Shown in pieces: positions 1 to 8,700 of a DNA stretch of 11,474 bases; within the stretch, counting starts at the first letter, position 1; each line of letters opens with the position of its first letter. The notes beneath the pieces are model-generated. The model saw only the letters and a program-made list of their open reading frames with translations, made no database searches and was not told the DNA's origin. Where the stretch lies: assembly GCA_034439915.1 (NCBI GenBank), contig JAWXBI010000234.1, positions 1-11,474 on the forward strand. The letters run 5' to 3'. Origin of the DNA: JADJLQ01 sp034439915 (GTDB lineage Bacteria; Bacteroidota; Bacteroidia; Chitinophagales; Saprospiraceae). A program made the translations under genes and the position numbers.

Positions 1-1
1 G

Positions 2-91
2 GCCGATTGGCACATCCATTAAAAAAAGGATTAAGACCGCATTGAGATTTCCCAAAAGTAGGTTTTGCCGTCCGAGCCAATTGGCACATCC
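2..91 (+). repeat. Pair of 16-base direct repeats, 74 bases apart
   Basis: GCCGATTGGCACATCC at 2-17 and GCCAATTGGCACATCC at 76-91 match at 15 of 16 bases, with an exact 12-base core (ATTGGCACATCC). The 74-base period is close to seven helical turns, so both copies would face the same side of the DNA. The second copy sits in the loop of a short inverted repeat, CCGAG (72-76) with CTCGG (92-96), and itself contains the palindrome CCAATTGG. The pair lies upstream of the three-gene operon that starts at 203, so a binding site for a regulator of that operon is a reasonable inference. The other possibility is the edge of a repeat family that extends left of the window. Confidence 0.55.
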
Positions 92-120
92 CTCGGCTAA
101 ATTCCAGATCTGAAATAAGC

Positions 121-129
121 TAATATTTG
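121..129 (+). promoter_or_regulatory. Possible -7 element of the operon promoter
   Basis: TAATATTTG resembles the Bacteroidota -7 box (TAnnTTTG) with one extra base in the spacer. No TTTG-type -33 box is seen at the expected distance, so an activator may be needed. The nearer 16-base repeat copy would then lie about 30-45 bases upstream of this box, a usual place for an activator. The call rests on pattern only. Confidence 0.25.
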
Positions 130-202
130 AAGTCAATAATCAACCACATTTCATACAAAAATTACCTTAAAACAGTAACTTCACCCGTATAAAAAATTAT
201 CC

Positions 203-1249
203 ATGTATCTCACTCGTCGAAACTTTATTAAATACAGTGGGCTTTCTCTTCCGTCGGTCAGCTTGTTGTCTACTGTTGAATATGGACCAAAGGATGAAGT
301 CATCATTGGCCACAATGAATATAAGTATAAAGTCAAAGTCGGTTGGGGGACCCTGGATGCCGGCAAAAACCCGGTAAATGATTGCCATGAAATGGTTGAA
401 GACAAACAAGGCCGGTTGCTGCTGCTGACCAACGAGACAAAAAACAATGTCCTGATTTACGACAAATCGGGAAAATTACTCGAAACCTGGGGTACTACAT
501 ATCCCGGTGCACATGGATTTACGTTGTACAACGATGGTTTTGAAGAATCATTATTTATATGCGATACCTCCAGGCATCAGGTCATTAAAACTGACCTATC
601 GGGTAATGTCAAAATGAAATTGGATTATCCGAAGGAAACCGGTATGTACGACTATCCTTCCCAATATTTGCCGACCGAATCGGCTGTCAATCCTATTAAC
701 GGTGATATTTATGTTGTAGATGGATATGGTTTAAATTATGTGATTCAATATTCATCCAAGGGAGAATATATACGGCACTGGGGTGGACAGGGCACGGAAA
801 ACAATCAATTCCGGTGTTGTCATGGTATCCTGGTCGATCAACGAAACAAAAACAAAGTTACCCTGATCATCACGTCACGGGTCGATAATTGCTGGAAAAA
901 GTTTTCCCTCGATGGGCAGTATATTTCCACTATCGCATTACCGGGTTCTTTTATATGCCGCCCGGTGATTAAAGGAGATTTGTTGATGGGGGCTGTATTC
1001 CGTTCCACCTCCGAATCATATCCTAATTCCGGTTACATTCAGATTCTGAATAAGGCAGACCGAGTAGTGTCTACGCCCGGTGGCACTGCTCCGGAATACC
1101 TGCGCAATGTTTTACAGGAACAACGAAAACAAGATCCCTTTAAGGTGTTTATGCATCCCCATGATGTGTGTATGGATTCGGACAATAATATCTATGTACC
1201 TCAGTGGGCTTCGCAGAAAACGTATCCGGTCAAATTGGAAAGGGTTTAA
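203..1249 (+). CDS. Tat-signal NHL-type beta-propeller protein
   Basis: A 348-residue protein that begins with a twin-arginine motif (TRRNFIK, residues 4-10) followed by a short weakly hydrophobic stretch, so export in folded form by the Tat system is likely; no clear AxA cleavage site is seen. The rest reads as six-bladed beta-propeller (NHL/SMP-30-like) repeats: blade motifs such as LIYDKSGKLLETWG (84-97), a second His-Gly blade with YIRHWGGQG near 189-197, HGILVD at 207-212, and HPHDVCMDSDNNIYV (318-332), which closes the propeller. Propellers of this kind bind or hydrolyse small molecules or act as scaffolds; the ligand is unknown. It is the first gene of an operon, with 9 bases to the next start. 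The ATG at 203 is chosen because it places the RR motif at the N terminus. The family is fairly sure and the function is not. Confidence 0.85.
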   Translation: MYLTRRNFIKYSGLSLPSVSLLSTVEYGPKDEVIIGHNEYKYKVKVGWGTLDAGKNPVNDCHEMVEDKQGRLLLLTNETKNNVLIYDKSGKLLETWGTTYPGAHGFTLYNDGFEESLFICDTSRHQVIKTDLSGNVKMKLDYPKETGMYDYPSQYLPTESAVNPINGDIYVVDGYGLNYVIQYSSKGEYIRHWGGQGTENNQFRCCHGILVDQRNKNKVTLIITSRVDNCWKKFSLDGQYISTIALPGSFICRPVIKGDLLMGAVFRSTSESYPNSGYIQILNKADRVVSTPGGTAPEYLRNVLQEQRKQDPFKVFMHPHDVCMDSDNNIYVPQWASQKTYPVKLERV

Positions 1250-1258
1250 TCTATTATT

Positions 1259-2119
1259 ATGGTTCGCAGGAATTTTCTTTCGCAATTGGCCACGGGTGCA
1301 GGAGTATGTATGATGCCCCGTACGGATAGTTTAAAGCTGTTTACTGCCTCCGGTTTTCGGATAGGGGCTTGTGATTGGTCTATTCAAAATACGTCCAATC
1401 TTGGAGCCATGGAGATGGCAGCTATGATTGGCCTGGATGGGGTGCAGGTCAGCCTGGGACTATTGGAAAATGATTTCCATCTGAGAAAACAGGAAGTCCG
1501 GCTGGCTTATCAACAATTGTCAAAAATATTTAAAGTCGGATTTACCGGGTTGGCCATCGGGGAACTCAATAATTATCCTCTAAAATCAGATCCCAGGGCC
1601 GATCAATGGGTAGCGGATAGCATTGATGTGGCCAAGGCATTAGGGGTCAACGTAATTCTACTGGCGTTTTTTTCCAAAGGGGATTTAAAAAGTGATCAGA
1701 AAGGCACTGAAGCAGTGATTTCCAAACTTAAAGTCATCTGTCCAAAGGCAGAAAAAGCAGGTATCACGCTGGGTATAGAAAGCTGGTTGAGCGCGGAAGA
1801 GCATATGTATATTATAGACCAGGTCGGCTCACCGCAACTGAAAGTGTATTACGATGTAGCCAATAGTGAAAAAATGGGTTATCCTATCTATGATGAAATT
1901 GTATGGCTGGGGCGCCAGAAGATGATCTGTGAATTTCATTTCAAAGAGAATGGATTTTTACTTGGAGAGGGCCGGGTGGATTTTAAAAAAGTACATGATT
2001 GTATTGAAAAAATTAATTACCGGGGTTGTATCCAAATAGAAGGGTCTGTCCCTGAAGGAAAAACAATGCTGGAGAGTTATAAACTGAATAATGTTTTTAC
2101 CCGGTCAATTTTAGCCTGA
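1259..2119 (+). CDS. Sugar phosphate isomerase/epimerase-like TIM barrel, probably exported
   Basis: A 286-residue protein of the xylose-isomerase-like TIM-barrel family (AP endonuclease family 2 fold). The usual metal-binding residues are visible at strand ends: E174 in GIESW, D199 in YYDVAN, H227 in EFHFKEN and E261 in QIEGS. Members isomerise or epimerise sugars, inositols or keto-sugars with a divalent metal. The N terminus MVRRNFLSQLATGAGV has a twin-arginine start like its upstream neighbour, but the hydrophobic part is weak and no AxA site is seen, so Tat export is probable rather than certain. It starts 9 bases after the stop of the propeller gene and ends 26 bases before the haem lipoprotein gene, which points to one transcript. 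This grouping suggests a job in periplasmic sugar oxidation or 3-keto-sugar handling (inference). Confidence 0.88.
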   Translation: MVRRNFLSQLATGAGVCMMPRTDSLKLFTASGFRIGACDWSIQNTSNLGAMEMAAMIGLDGVQVSLGLLENDFHLRKQEVRLAYQQLSKIFKVGFTGLAIGELNNYPLKSDPRADQWVADSIDVAKALGVNVILLAFFSKGDLKSDQKGTEAVISKLKVICPKAEKAGITLGIESWLSAEEHMYIIDQVGSPQLKVYYDVANSEKMGYPIYDEIVWLGRQKMICEFHFKENGFLLGEGRVDFKKVHDCIEKINYRGCIQIEGSVPEGKTMLESYKLNNVFTRSILA

Positions 2120-2145
2120 TCATTTTCCAGTCTTCGATTTTAAAT

Positions 2146-5049
2146 ATGAATAAATTAACCTTCGGTGTGATAACGGTGAATCTGATTGGAATAATCCTGC
2201 TGTCGTGTTTTTTCCAATTCAATTGCTCCAGATCGCCTGGCGAAAATTTTGAAAAGTTTGTTCCGGATTCAATAACGGTGCAATATCTGGGTAAGGACTC
2301 TATACCAATGTATCTCCCCGGGGACCTGAAAATAGAATTGTGGGCAGAAAGCCCGATGTTTTACAATCCTACCAATATGGATGTCGATCATCGTGGAAGG
2401 ATCTGGATCACCGAAGCAGTTAATTACCGGGATTACAATGCCAAAAAAGACCAGAGAATGCACCATCCGGCGGGCGATCGGGTAATGATCCTGGAGGATA
2501 CCAATTATGACGGCAGGGCTGATTTGTCGAAAGTATTTGTCCAGGACACTGATCTGGTTTCACCGTTGGGTATCGCCGTGATCGGCAACCAGGTAATCGT
2601 TTCGTGTTCCCCACGTATGATCATTTATACCGATACCACCGGTGATGATGTGGCGGATACCAAAGAAATAGTACTCGAAGGATTCGGGGGTCTGGATCAC
2701 GATCATAGTTTACATAGTGTGGTTGGAGGCCCGGATGGCAATTGGTACTTCAATGTTGGCAATGCTGGTCCTCATATCGTCAGGGACAAGTCGGGTTGGG
2801 AATTAAGGTCAGGCAGCATGTATACGGGAGGATCTCCATACAACAAAGAAAACCAGGGTAGGATGAAAAGCGATGATGGGGAAGTTTGGACCGGGGGCCT
2901 GGCATTACGTATGAATAATAAAGGGGAAAAACTCAGCGTATACGCCCATAATTTTCGCAATTGTTATGAAATTGCCATGGATTCCTATGGCACCATGTGG
3001 CAGAATGACAATGACGATCAGATGATGGCTTGCCGTACGTCCTACGTCATGGAATACGGGAATGCGGGATATTTCAGCGAAGATGGTACCCGGAGTTGGC
3101 AGGGAGATAGGCGACCCGGTCAGGATATATTTACGGCACACTGGCATCAGGAGGATCCCGGGGTGATGCCTGCAGGGGACAATACCGGAGCGGGTTCACC
3201 GACGGGTATAGTAGTCAATGAAGGGGATGGACTGGGCAAAAAATACCGCGGTGTTTTGTGGAGTGCAGAGGCTGGTAAAAATGTAATCTATGGGTATAAA
3301 CCCCAGCCGTATAAAGCTGGATACCTTTTTGAGAGACACAACCTGATCAGTTCGATCGGAAATGCCAATACCAATTACAAATGGAGTGAGGATACCCTCG
3401 ATAAACGAATGTCGTTCAGGCCGAGCGATGTTTGTATTGGTGTGGATGGTGCACTTTATGTGGCGGACTGGTATGATCCTATAGTTGGCGGACATATGAT
3501 GCGGGAACTCAAAGGGTATGGTAGGATTTATAAAATCAGTTCCAAATCTATAAAACCACTACAGCCGAAAATTGAATTTAATACCCTGGAAGGTTTGATT
3601 GAAGCCTTCAAGAGCCCTGCAGTCAATATCAGGTATCATGCTTTGGAAAGATTAAAAGATTCGGGGGAAATTATTATCCCCAGGATACTACCATTACTTA
3701 AGGACGATAATGAATATATCCGGATGAGGACTATCTGGCTGCTGGCACAGTCAGGTCAGGCCGGTATTCAAAAGACCGTTAAAATTTTAGAGGAAGGAAA
3801 ACCTTCTGCCAGGGTAGTGGCATTCCGGGCATTGAAACATGCCGACCCGGAGCGTGTACTGGATTATTGCAGATCTGGATTAACTACAAATAATCATAGT
3901 CTGTACCGCGAAATTTTGATCGCCTTAAAGCCGGTTCCTTACAGCCAGTGCAGCATGTTACTCGATACTCTGATCAATCGATTCGATGGTGAGGATCCTT
4001 ATTTCCTGGCAGCGTTTGCCTCAGCCTGCAAACACAAAGAAGATTCGGTGTACCTCGGATTACTTAAAAACCAATTGGATAATGGACCATGGAATAAAAA
4101 ACAGGCTGGCCTGGTACATGCTTTACATCCTCTTTCGGCCGTAAGTGATATCATCTATCAAATAAATTCATCAGGTTCATCGGAGGTTTCCTTTGGCTTA
4201 TTGAATACACTGGCTTTTATACGGGATACCCAGGCGGTGCATGCGATGTTTAACCTGAGTCAGTCTGAAGATTCTATCCTGGCACCCATGGCTTTATGGT
4301 GGTTAGGTTTCAGGCGTACCAATGATTGGCAGGATCTGGTGGATTTTAGCCAATACGATTCTTTAATCACCAGTCCCGAAGTAAGAAAAATGAATCACTG
4401 GATGGATGCGATTACCAAAACAAAAGGTAAGCACCAGCTAAAAATTGCCCTTGAGATGGCGGCAGATCCTGCAGGGGGCCTGGCCTTATTACAATTGTTG
4501 ACGAATGATAAACTTGACCCGGCGATCCGCCGCCCGGTTCAGGATACCTTATTTAGCAACCCTAACCCTTTGGTGAGAGCTATGGCAGGTGATATGTTTT
4601 GGAGAAAAAACAAACAATACTCCATCGATGTCATTAAACGGATGGATATGAATAAAGATAGTGGCCTCGTCGTTTTTAATAAGGCTTGTATCAGTTGCCA
4701 TCGCGTAGGACAGCGAGGGGGACTGGTCGGACCAGACCTGACAGATATTGGACAAAAGATGGATATGGCCACCTTACTGGATGCGATTGTAAATCCCGGA
4801 GCCGGCGTTGCTTTTGGTTTTGAGACGTATTCCATTGAGACCAAAGACGGAAAATCATTGAATGGTTTTTTATTGAATGAAGGCCCGGTAGTCCGGATCA
4901 AAGATATCCTGGGCCAGATTCATGAACTGCCTTCGACCTCAATCCGGAAAATGAAATTAAATACATCCAGCCTGATGCCGGCTCCTCAGACCCTGAATTT
5001 AAGGGATGTCGACATTGCACATGTAGTGGCTTACCTAAAAAACAAATAA
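2146..5049 (+). CDS. PVC-type haem-binding lipoprotein: propeller, HEAT repeats, cytochrome c
   Basis: A 967-residue protein with three parts. After a signal peptide with a lipobox (LLSC, C21), residues about 50-465 form a propeller of the membrane-bound dehydrogenase type common in Planctomycetes and Bacteroidota. It includes WITEAVNY (87-94), two Asp-rich calcium-loop-like motifs (DTNYDGRAD from D118; DTTGDDVAD from D163) and LDHDHSLHS. Residues about 480-820 are helical HEAT-like repeats. The C terminus is a class I cytochrome c with the haem site CISCH (848-852), the family phrase GLVGPDLTDIG, and M944 in LMPAP as likely distal ligand. It probably sits on the periplasmic or outer face as a lipoprotein and passes electrons from an oxidised sugar-like substrate to the respiratory chain (inference from family and operon). 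Length and domain order are typical and complete. It is the last gene of the operon and ends one base from a convergent gene. Confidence 0.92.
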   Translation: MNKLTFGVITVNLIGIILLSCFFQFNCSRSPGENFEKFVPDSITVQYLGKDSIPMYLPGDLKIELWAESPMFYNPTNMDVDHRGRIWITEAVNYRDYNAKKDQRMHHPAGDRVMILEDTNYDGRADLSKVFVQDTDLVSPLGIAVIGNQVIVSCSPRMIIYTDTTGDDVADTKEIVLEGFGGLDHDHSLHSVVGGPDGNWYFNVGNAGPHIVRDKSGWELRSGSMYTGGSPYNKENQGRMKSDDGEVWTGGLALRMNNKGEKLSVYAHNFRNCYEIAMDSYGTMWQNDNDDQMMACRTSYVMEYGNAGYFSEDGTRSWQGDRRPGQDIFTAHWHQEDPGVMPAGDNTGAGSPTGIVVNEGDGLGKKYRGVLWSAEAGKNVIYGYKPQPYKAGYLFERHNLISSIGNANTNYKWSEDTLDKRMSFRPSDVCIGVDGALYVADWYDPIVGGHMMRELKGYGRIYKISSKSIKPLQPKIEFNTLEGLIEAFKSPAVNIRYHALERLKDSGEIIIPRILPLLKDDNEYIRMRTIWLLAQSGQAGIQKTVKILEEGKPSARVVAFRALKHADPERVLDYCRSGLTTNNHSLYREILIALKPVPYSQCSMLLDTLINRFDGEDPYFLAAFASACKHKEDSVYLGLLKNQLDNGPWNKKQAGLVHALHPLSAVSDIIYQINSSGSSEVSFGLLNTLAFIRDTQAVHAMFNLSQSEDSILAPMALWWLGFRRTNDWQDLVDFSQYDSLITSPEVRKMNHWMDAITKTKGKHQLKIALEMAADPAGGLALLQLLTNDKLDPAIRRPVQDTLFSNPNPLVRAMAGDMFWRKNKQYSIDVIKRMDMNKDSGLVVFNKACISCHRVGQRGGLVGPDLTDIGQKMDMATLLDAIVNPGAGVAFGFETYSIETKDGKSLNGFLLNEGPVVRIKDILGQIHELPSTSIRKMKLNTSSLMPAPQTLNLRDVDIAHVVAYLKNK

Positions 5050-5050
5050 C

Positions 5051-5698
5051 TCATTGTTGTGTAAATTGCAGCGTAAAAGGTTCCTTATTGATAGACTCGT
5101 ATTTTACCCAGGATTTTAAATATCGGTCCTTCTTCCGGGTCGCAAACCGCGTGGGGATTTGTGTCCATTGGTTATTAATAAAAGCCGATACCATGAAATG
5201 AAGATGAGGCAAAGCCCGGTAACCGGTTTTCCCACTATATCCGATCAGTTCCCCTGTTTTAACAGTATCTCCGGTTTCAATAAGGGCTCCTTCAAATTGC
5301 AGGTGACGATAAGCAGCCCGTGTACTGTCATCGTGTTCGATGATAATGAAATTGGCATCACCCCGGTATTTTTTATTCCATCCTCCCACATCCGAATCTT
5401 CTTTGGTACGCAATACCACACCGGAGCGGGCTGCCCGTATTTCGCTCCCGGGTTTCATTTTAAAATCGACGGCTGCCCGGTGTTTGTGAGTAAATCGGCT
5501 ATAATACCCCTGAAACATCGTGGATTTGGTGCCTTCGGTGTAAGGAAGTTGATAGACCACGCTGGTATCCTCAGTCAGTTTTCCGGACTGATATTTTCTA
5601 GCGAGTTTCTGTATAGGGGTCCGGGGAGGATAACAGCTCAAGAGTAATATGGAAAACGCAGACAATTTAAATAACAGGAAAGGGAATTTTGGCAACAC
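5051..5698 (-). CDS. M23-family peptidoglycan endopeptidase, lipoprotein
   Basis: A 215-residue protein with an N-terminal signal and lipobox (LLSC, C22), so it is probably membrane anchored. The peptidase domain spans about 60-185 and holds the full LytM-type metal set: H71 and D78 in HKHRAAVDF, H167 in PHLHF, plus the catalytic histidines H132 (YRHLQ) and H165. Between them are the usual glycine-rich turns (ARSGVV, GDTVKTGELIGYSGKTG). It should cut peptide cross-links in the cell wall or act on related glycyl peptides. The start is GTG, 10 bases after the stop of the AsmA-family gene upstream, so the two are likely co-transcribed and may work together at the envelope. No ATG lies near the signal peptide, which supports the GTG. 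All key residues are present, so an active enzyme is expected. Confidence 0.92.
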   Translation of the reverse strand: MLPKFPFLLFKLSAFSILLLSCYPPRTPIQKLARKYQSGKLTEDTSVVYQLPYTEGTKSTMFQGYYSRFTHKHRAAVDFKMKPGSEIRAARSGVVLRTKEDSDVGGWNKKYRGDANFIIIEHDDSTRAAYRHLQFEGALIETGDTVKTGELIGYSGKTGYRALPHLHFMVSAFINNQWTQIPTRFATRKKDRYLKSWVKYESINKEPFTLQFTQQ

Positions 5699-5708
5699 GG
5701 TTCTGGAT

Positions 5709-8700
5709 TTATTGTTCTTGTTTGTTGGCTTCGGCTGGTTTTTTCTTAAAAGGGTTCCAGTTCTTTAGTTTGTCATTGATTTTTTCAATTTCTTCTTTGG
5801 ATCTTTTTCCCAATATCGTATCCAGTTTGGACTGAAGGGCACTGTCGAGTAGCGCACCCGTTTTAGACCGGGTGATCGAGTCTAAAATCTTTTGGGCACG
5901 TTCGGTTACGGCAGCGCTTAGGGTGTCCAGAGAGGATTGTTTTAAGCTGTCCAGTTTTTCTTTCTGGTCGTTTATTTTCTCATTGATATCAGCCAATAAA
6001 CTATCTTTTTTTGCTTCGATCTTCTCGATAGCCTCCTGCTTCATCGAATCTGCCTTTTGTTCCAGGGAAGACAGGATCTGTTTTTTCAAGCTTTCCTGTA
6101 AAGATAGGCCTGGGTCCAATATCCATTTAAACTGGACTATTGGATTGCGGATGGATCCCGTCAGATTCATATTGATAAAAACGGTGTCCAGGGTGCCCAC
6201 GTCGAAGCCCCTGTTTTTTACTTCATTGCGCAGCCAGTTTAAGCCCGCATTGGTACTTAAACCGATTTTATATTTATCAAATTCAGCCCTTGGTATCTGC
6301 CACAAGATGTCATAATCCATGTTTTTATCCAGTTTGTGGGATCCACTGATGGTGATCGGGACATTCTGGTATTTTATTGTGAAGGGTTTGACCAACACAC
6401 TTCCATTTACGATTTCAAACCAATTTCTTGATTTTTCCCATTTGATAAGATCCAGGAATGGCAATTGAATATATTTTGAGGCGCGCTCCAGGGGCTCGAA
6501 TTTCTTTAATAACCCCGTTACGGTTTCTATAATACCAGCTGCACTAAGATCCTTCCAGACGGGCATTTGTTCTTTATCCAAACTGCCACTCATCACCAGG
6601 GACGATGAAAACACCCCTTCCAGAAATTCGGCAATAGGTACCAGTTTGGCGAAAGTAGGAGAGGTTTTAAACATCTCACCAAAACCAAGCCGGTTCAGAT
6701 CCAGTTTAAAATCAAACAGCGGAAGCAGTCCGGATTCATTGTATAATCCATCAAGCATGATTTTGCCATTAAACAAACTGGCGGAACCATCGTGAATCTC
6801 CAATGTTTGTTGATTCAACCCGATCGTCCCTTTGATGTTTTTAAGATAGTATTGGTCATAGATCAATTCATCTATTTCCGGATAGATGGTCAGATCGGTT
6901 CGCGGTGGAATCTTTTTTTGATAAGAAGAATCCTTGATTACGGAGGCGACCGTTTGATCATCCTCCATCCAGGGATCAACCACAAAGCGTTTAGTGCGGA
7001 TAGTCAACCAACCGGTAAGTTGTCCCAGGTTGGATGACCAGTTATAGGGTCGGTCCAGCCGGCCGTTTATGGCCAGTTCCGACTGATTAAATATCCCCTT
7101 TAGCGACTGCAGTTTCAGGGTATCCCTGGCGTAAGTCCCGTGGATATTGAGGTTTTGTAAATCGTAATCACTGTAAATGACTTTGTTTGCACCAGACTGA
7201 AATGAAATGGCTGGAATAAAGAACGGAGCCGAAGCCGCTTGAATACAGGTATCACAACGTTCAGTTCCTGAATTGGAAATTTCATCCAGGTTCAACAAAC
7301 GGCTCGATGTTTTTGCGTTAACAGACACCAGTGATTGATGTCGTGAAAACCAGGCTAAAGGATGAATGATATCCACCGTACCCGCAAGGTCACTTTGTCC
7401 ATATTGCCCGTTTTGTAACTCCAGCTGAACCATTTTAGGACTCATTTTGGCCTCCAGGGATTCCATTTTGAACATTGGATAAGGTTTGTAGTTGATTGCT
7501 AACTGTTTACCCATAGCTTTCCCGGATAATTTTAACCGGTCAAACTGTTTGTTCAATATATCGCGGTCATCAAATTCATAATTTACATCGAGGTTGACCT
7601 GGCCGGCGAGATTTATAGATTCAAGTGGGAATGCCTTCGAAATATTTTCCAGCGTTAAGTTGGCTATATTGTGGCCACTGATTTTTTTTAATTCACCACG
7701 TTGAATAACCAACAAATTGCCTTCCAACCGATCTGCCTGGATGTTTAGACTAAACTGAGGGATACTGATATCTAAATCATTCATCAGGGTATCGAGGGAT
7801 TGGACTTTAAGATCAAACTGGATATTTTCAACAGGATAGGGGAGATGGGCATATTTTAGTTCACCCTGATCGACTTTGGCCTCGATTAAAAATAATGGCC
7901 TGCTGCCGGAATCGGAATAATCGCCATCCACCGTGCCTTTTAAATTAAATTGGCCCGAGGTGGTTAATTTTTCGAAATGCGATTGATAGGCCCCAGGCAC
8001 CAACGAGATCAATTGTTTCAAATCGTTTTGAGGAGTGTCAAAATCGAGTTTAATTTTTGTCCGGTCTTCCAGTAATTGAATAAAAAGCTGTAGCCGCATT
8101 TTAAATTCATTGATCTGGACGTGGTCGTCTGATAGTCTGTAGGTGCTGGAATCCAGATTAGCCAAAAGGGAACCTTCCCATCGACCTTTGATATTGGACA
8201 ACAATTCCAGGTTACCGGTTCTATAGGTAAGGGAATCAAAAGTATTCCGGTGATCTAAAATCAATCGTGCCCCTTCATATTCTCCCTCGCTCTGGTGATC
8301 CAGATGATTAAATGAAAATTGCATCTGGCTCGCCTGGTCCAGATAATCCATCGCACCGTCGCGGATATTAACCGAACTCAATAAAAATCGAATATCAGAA
8401 GCACTGGTATCCGGAGGCTGATTGAGGTCTTTTACTTTATAGATATTTTCGAGGTTTGACAAGCCCGAAGGCAGTGTCCATAAATGCAGATATGGACGGT
8501 CGAGAATTATTTTGTTTAACTGAATGCCTTTGCGCTGGTATTTCAGGAGTCGTCCAAGATCTACCGTAACACGACAAGCTTCACATCGGAATAAATCTAT
8601 ATTGGCAAACGAGTCAGCGCCGGACAATTTTAAATCATAGAATGAAACTGTCAGGTTTGGGAAGGAACGGAACAAGGATAACCCGGAACGACTGAATTCC

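Noticed and set aside
8..97. Sigma-54 promoter suggested by TTGGCAC in both 16-base repeats
   Set aside because: Neither copy has a TTGC-type -12 box at the needed distance.
1080..1313. Plus-strand frame of 77 codons that bridges the first two genes
   Set aside because: It is a shadow frame; both overlapping genes have clear family motifs in their own frames.
4539..4901. Open frame of 120 codons on the minus strand
   Set aside because: It is antisense to the cytochrome c domain with its CISCH site.
5041..5058. Shared bidirectional terminator between the convergent genes
   Set aside because: The only pairing is a 5-base AT-rich stem with no T-run, too weak to call.
5159..5647. Open frame of 162 codons on the plus strand
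   Set aside because: It is antisense to the M23 peptidase gene, whose metal ligands and lipobox are all intact.
5872..6315. Open frame of 147 codons on the plus strand
   Set aside because: It lies fully inside the AsmA gene on the other strand, opposite the Lys/Asp-rich coiled coil, and its Ser/Phe-rich product is the antisense of that tail.
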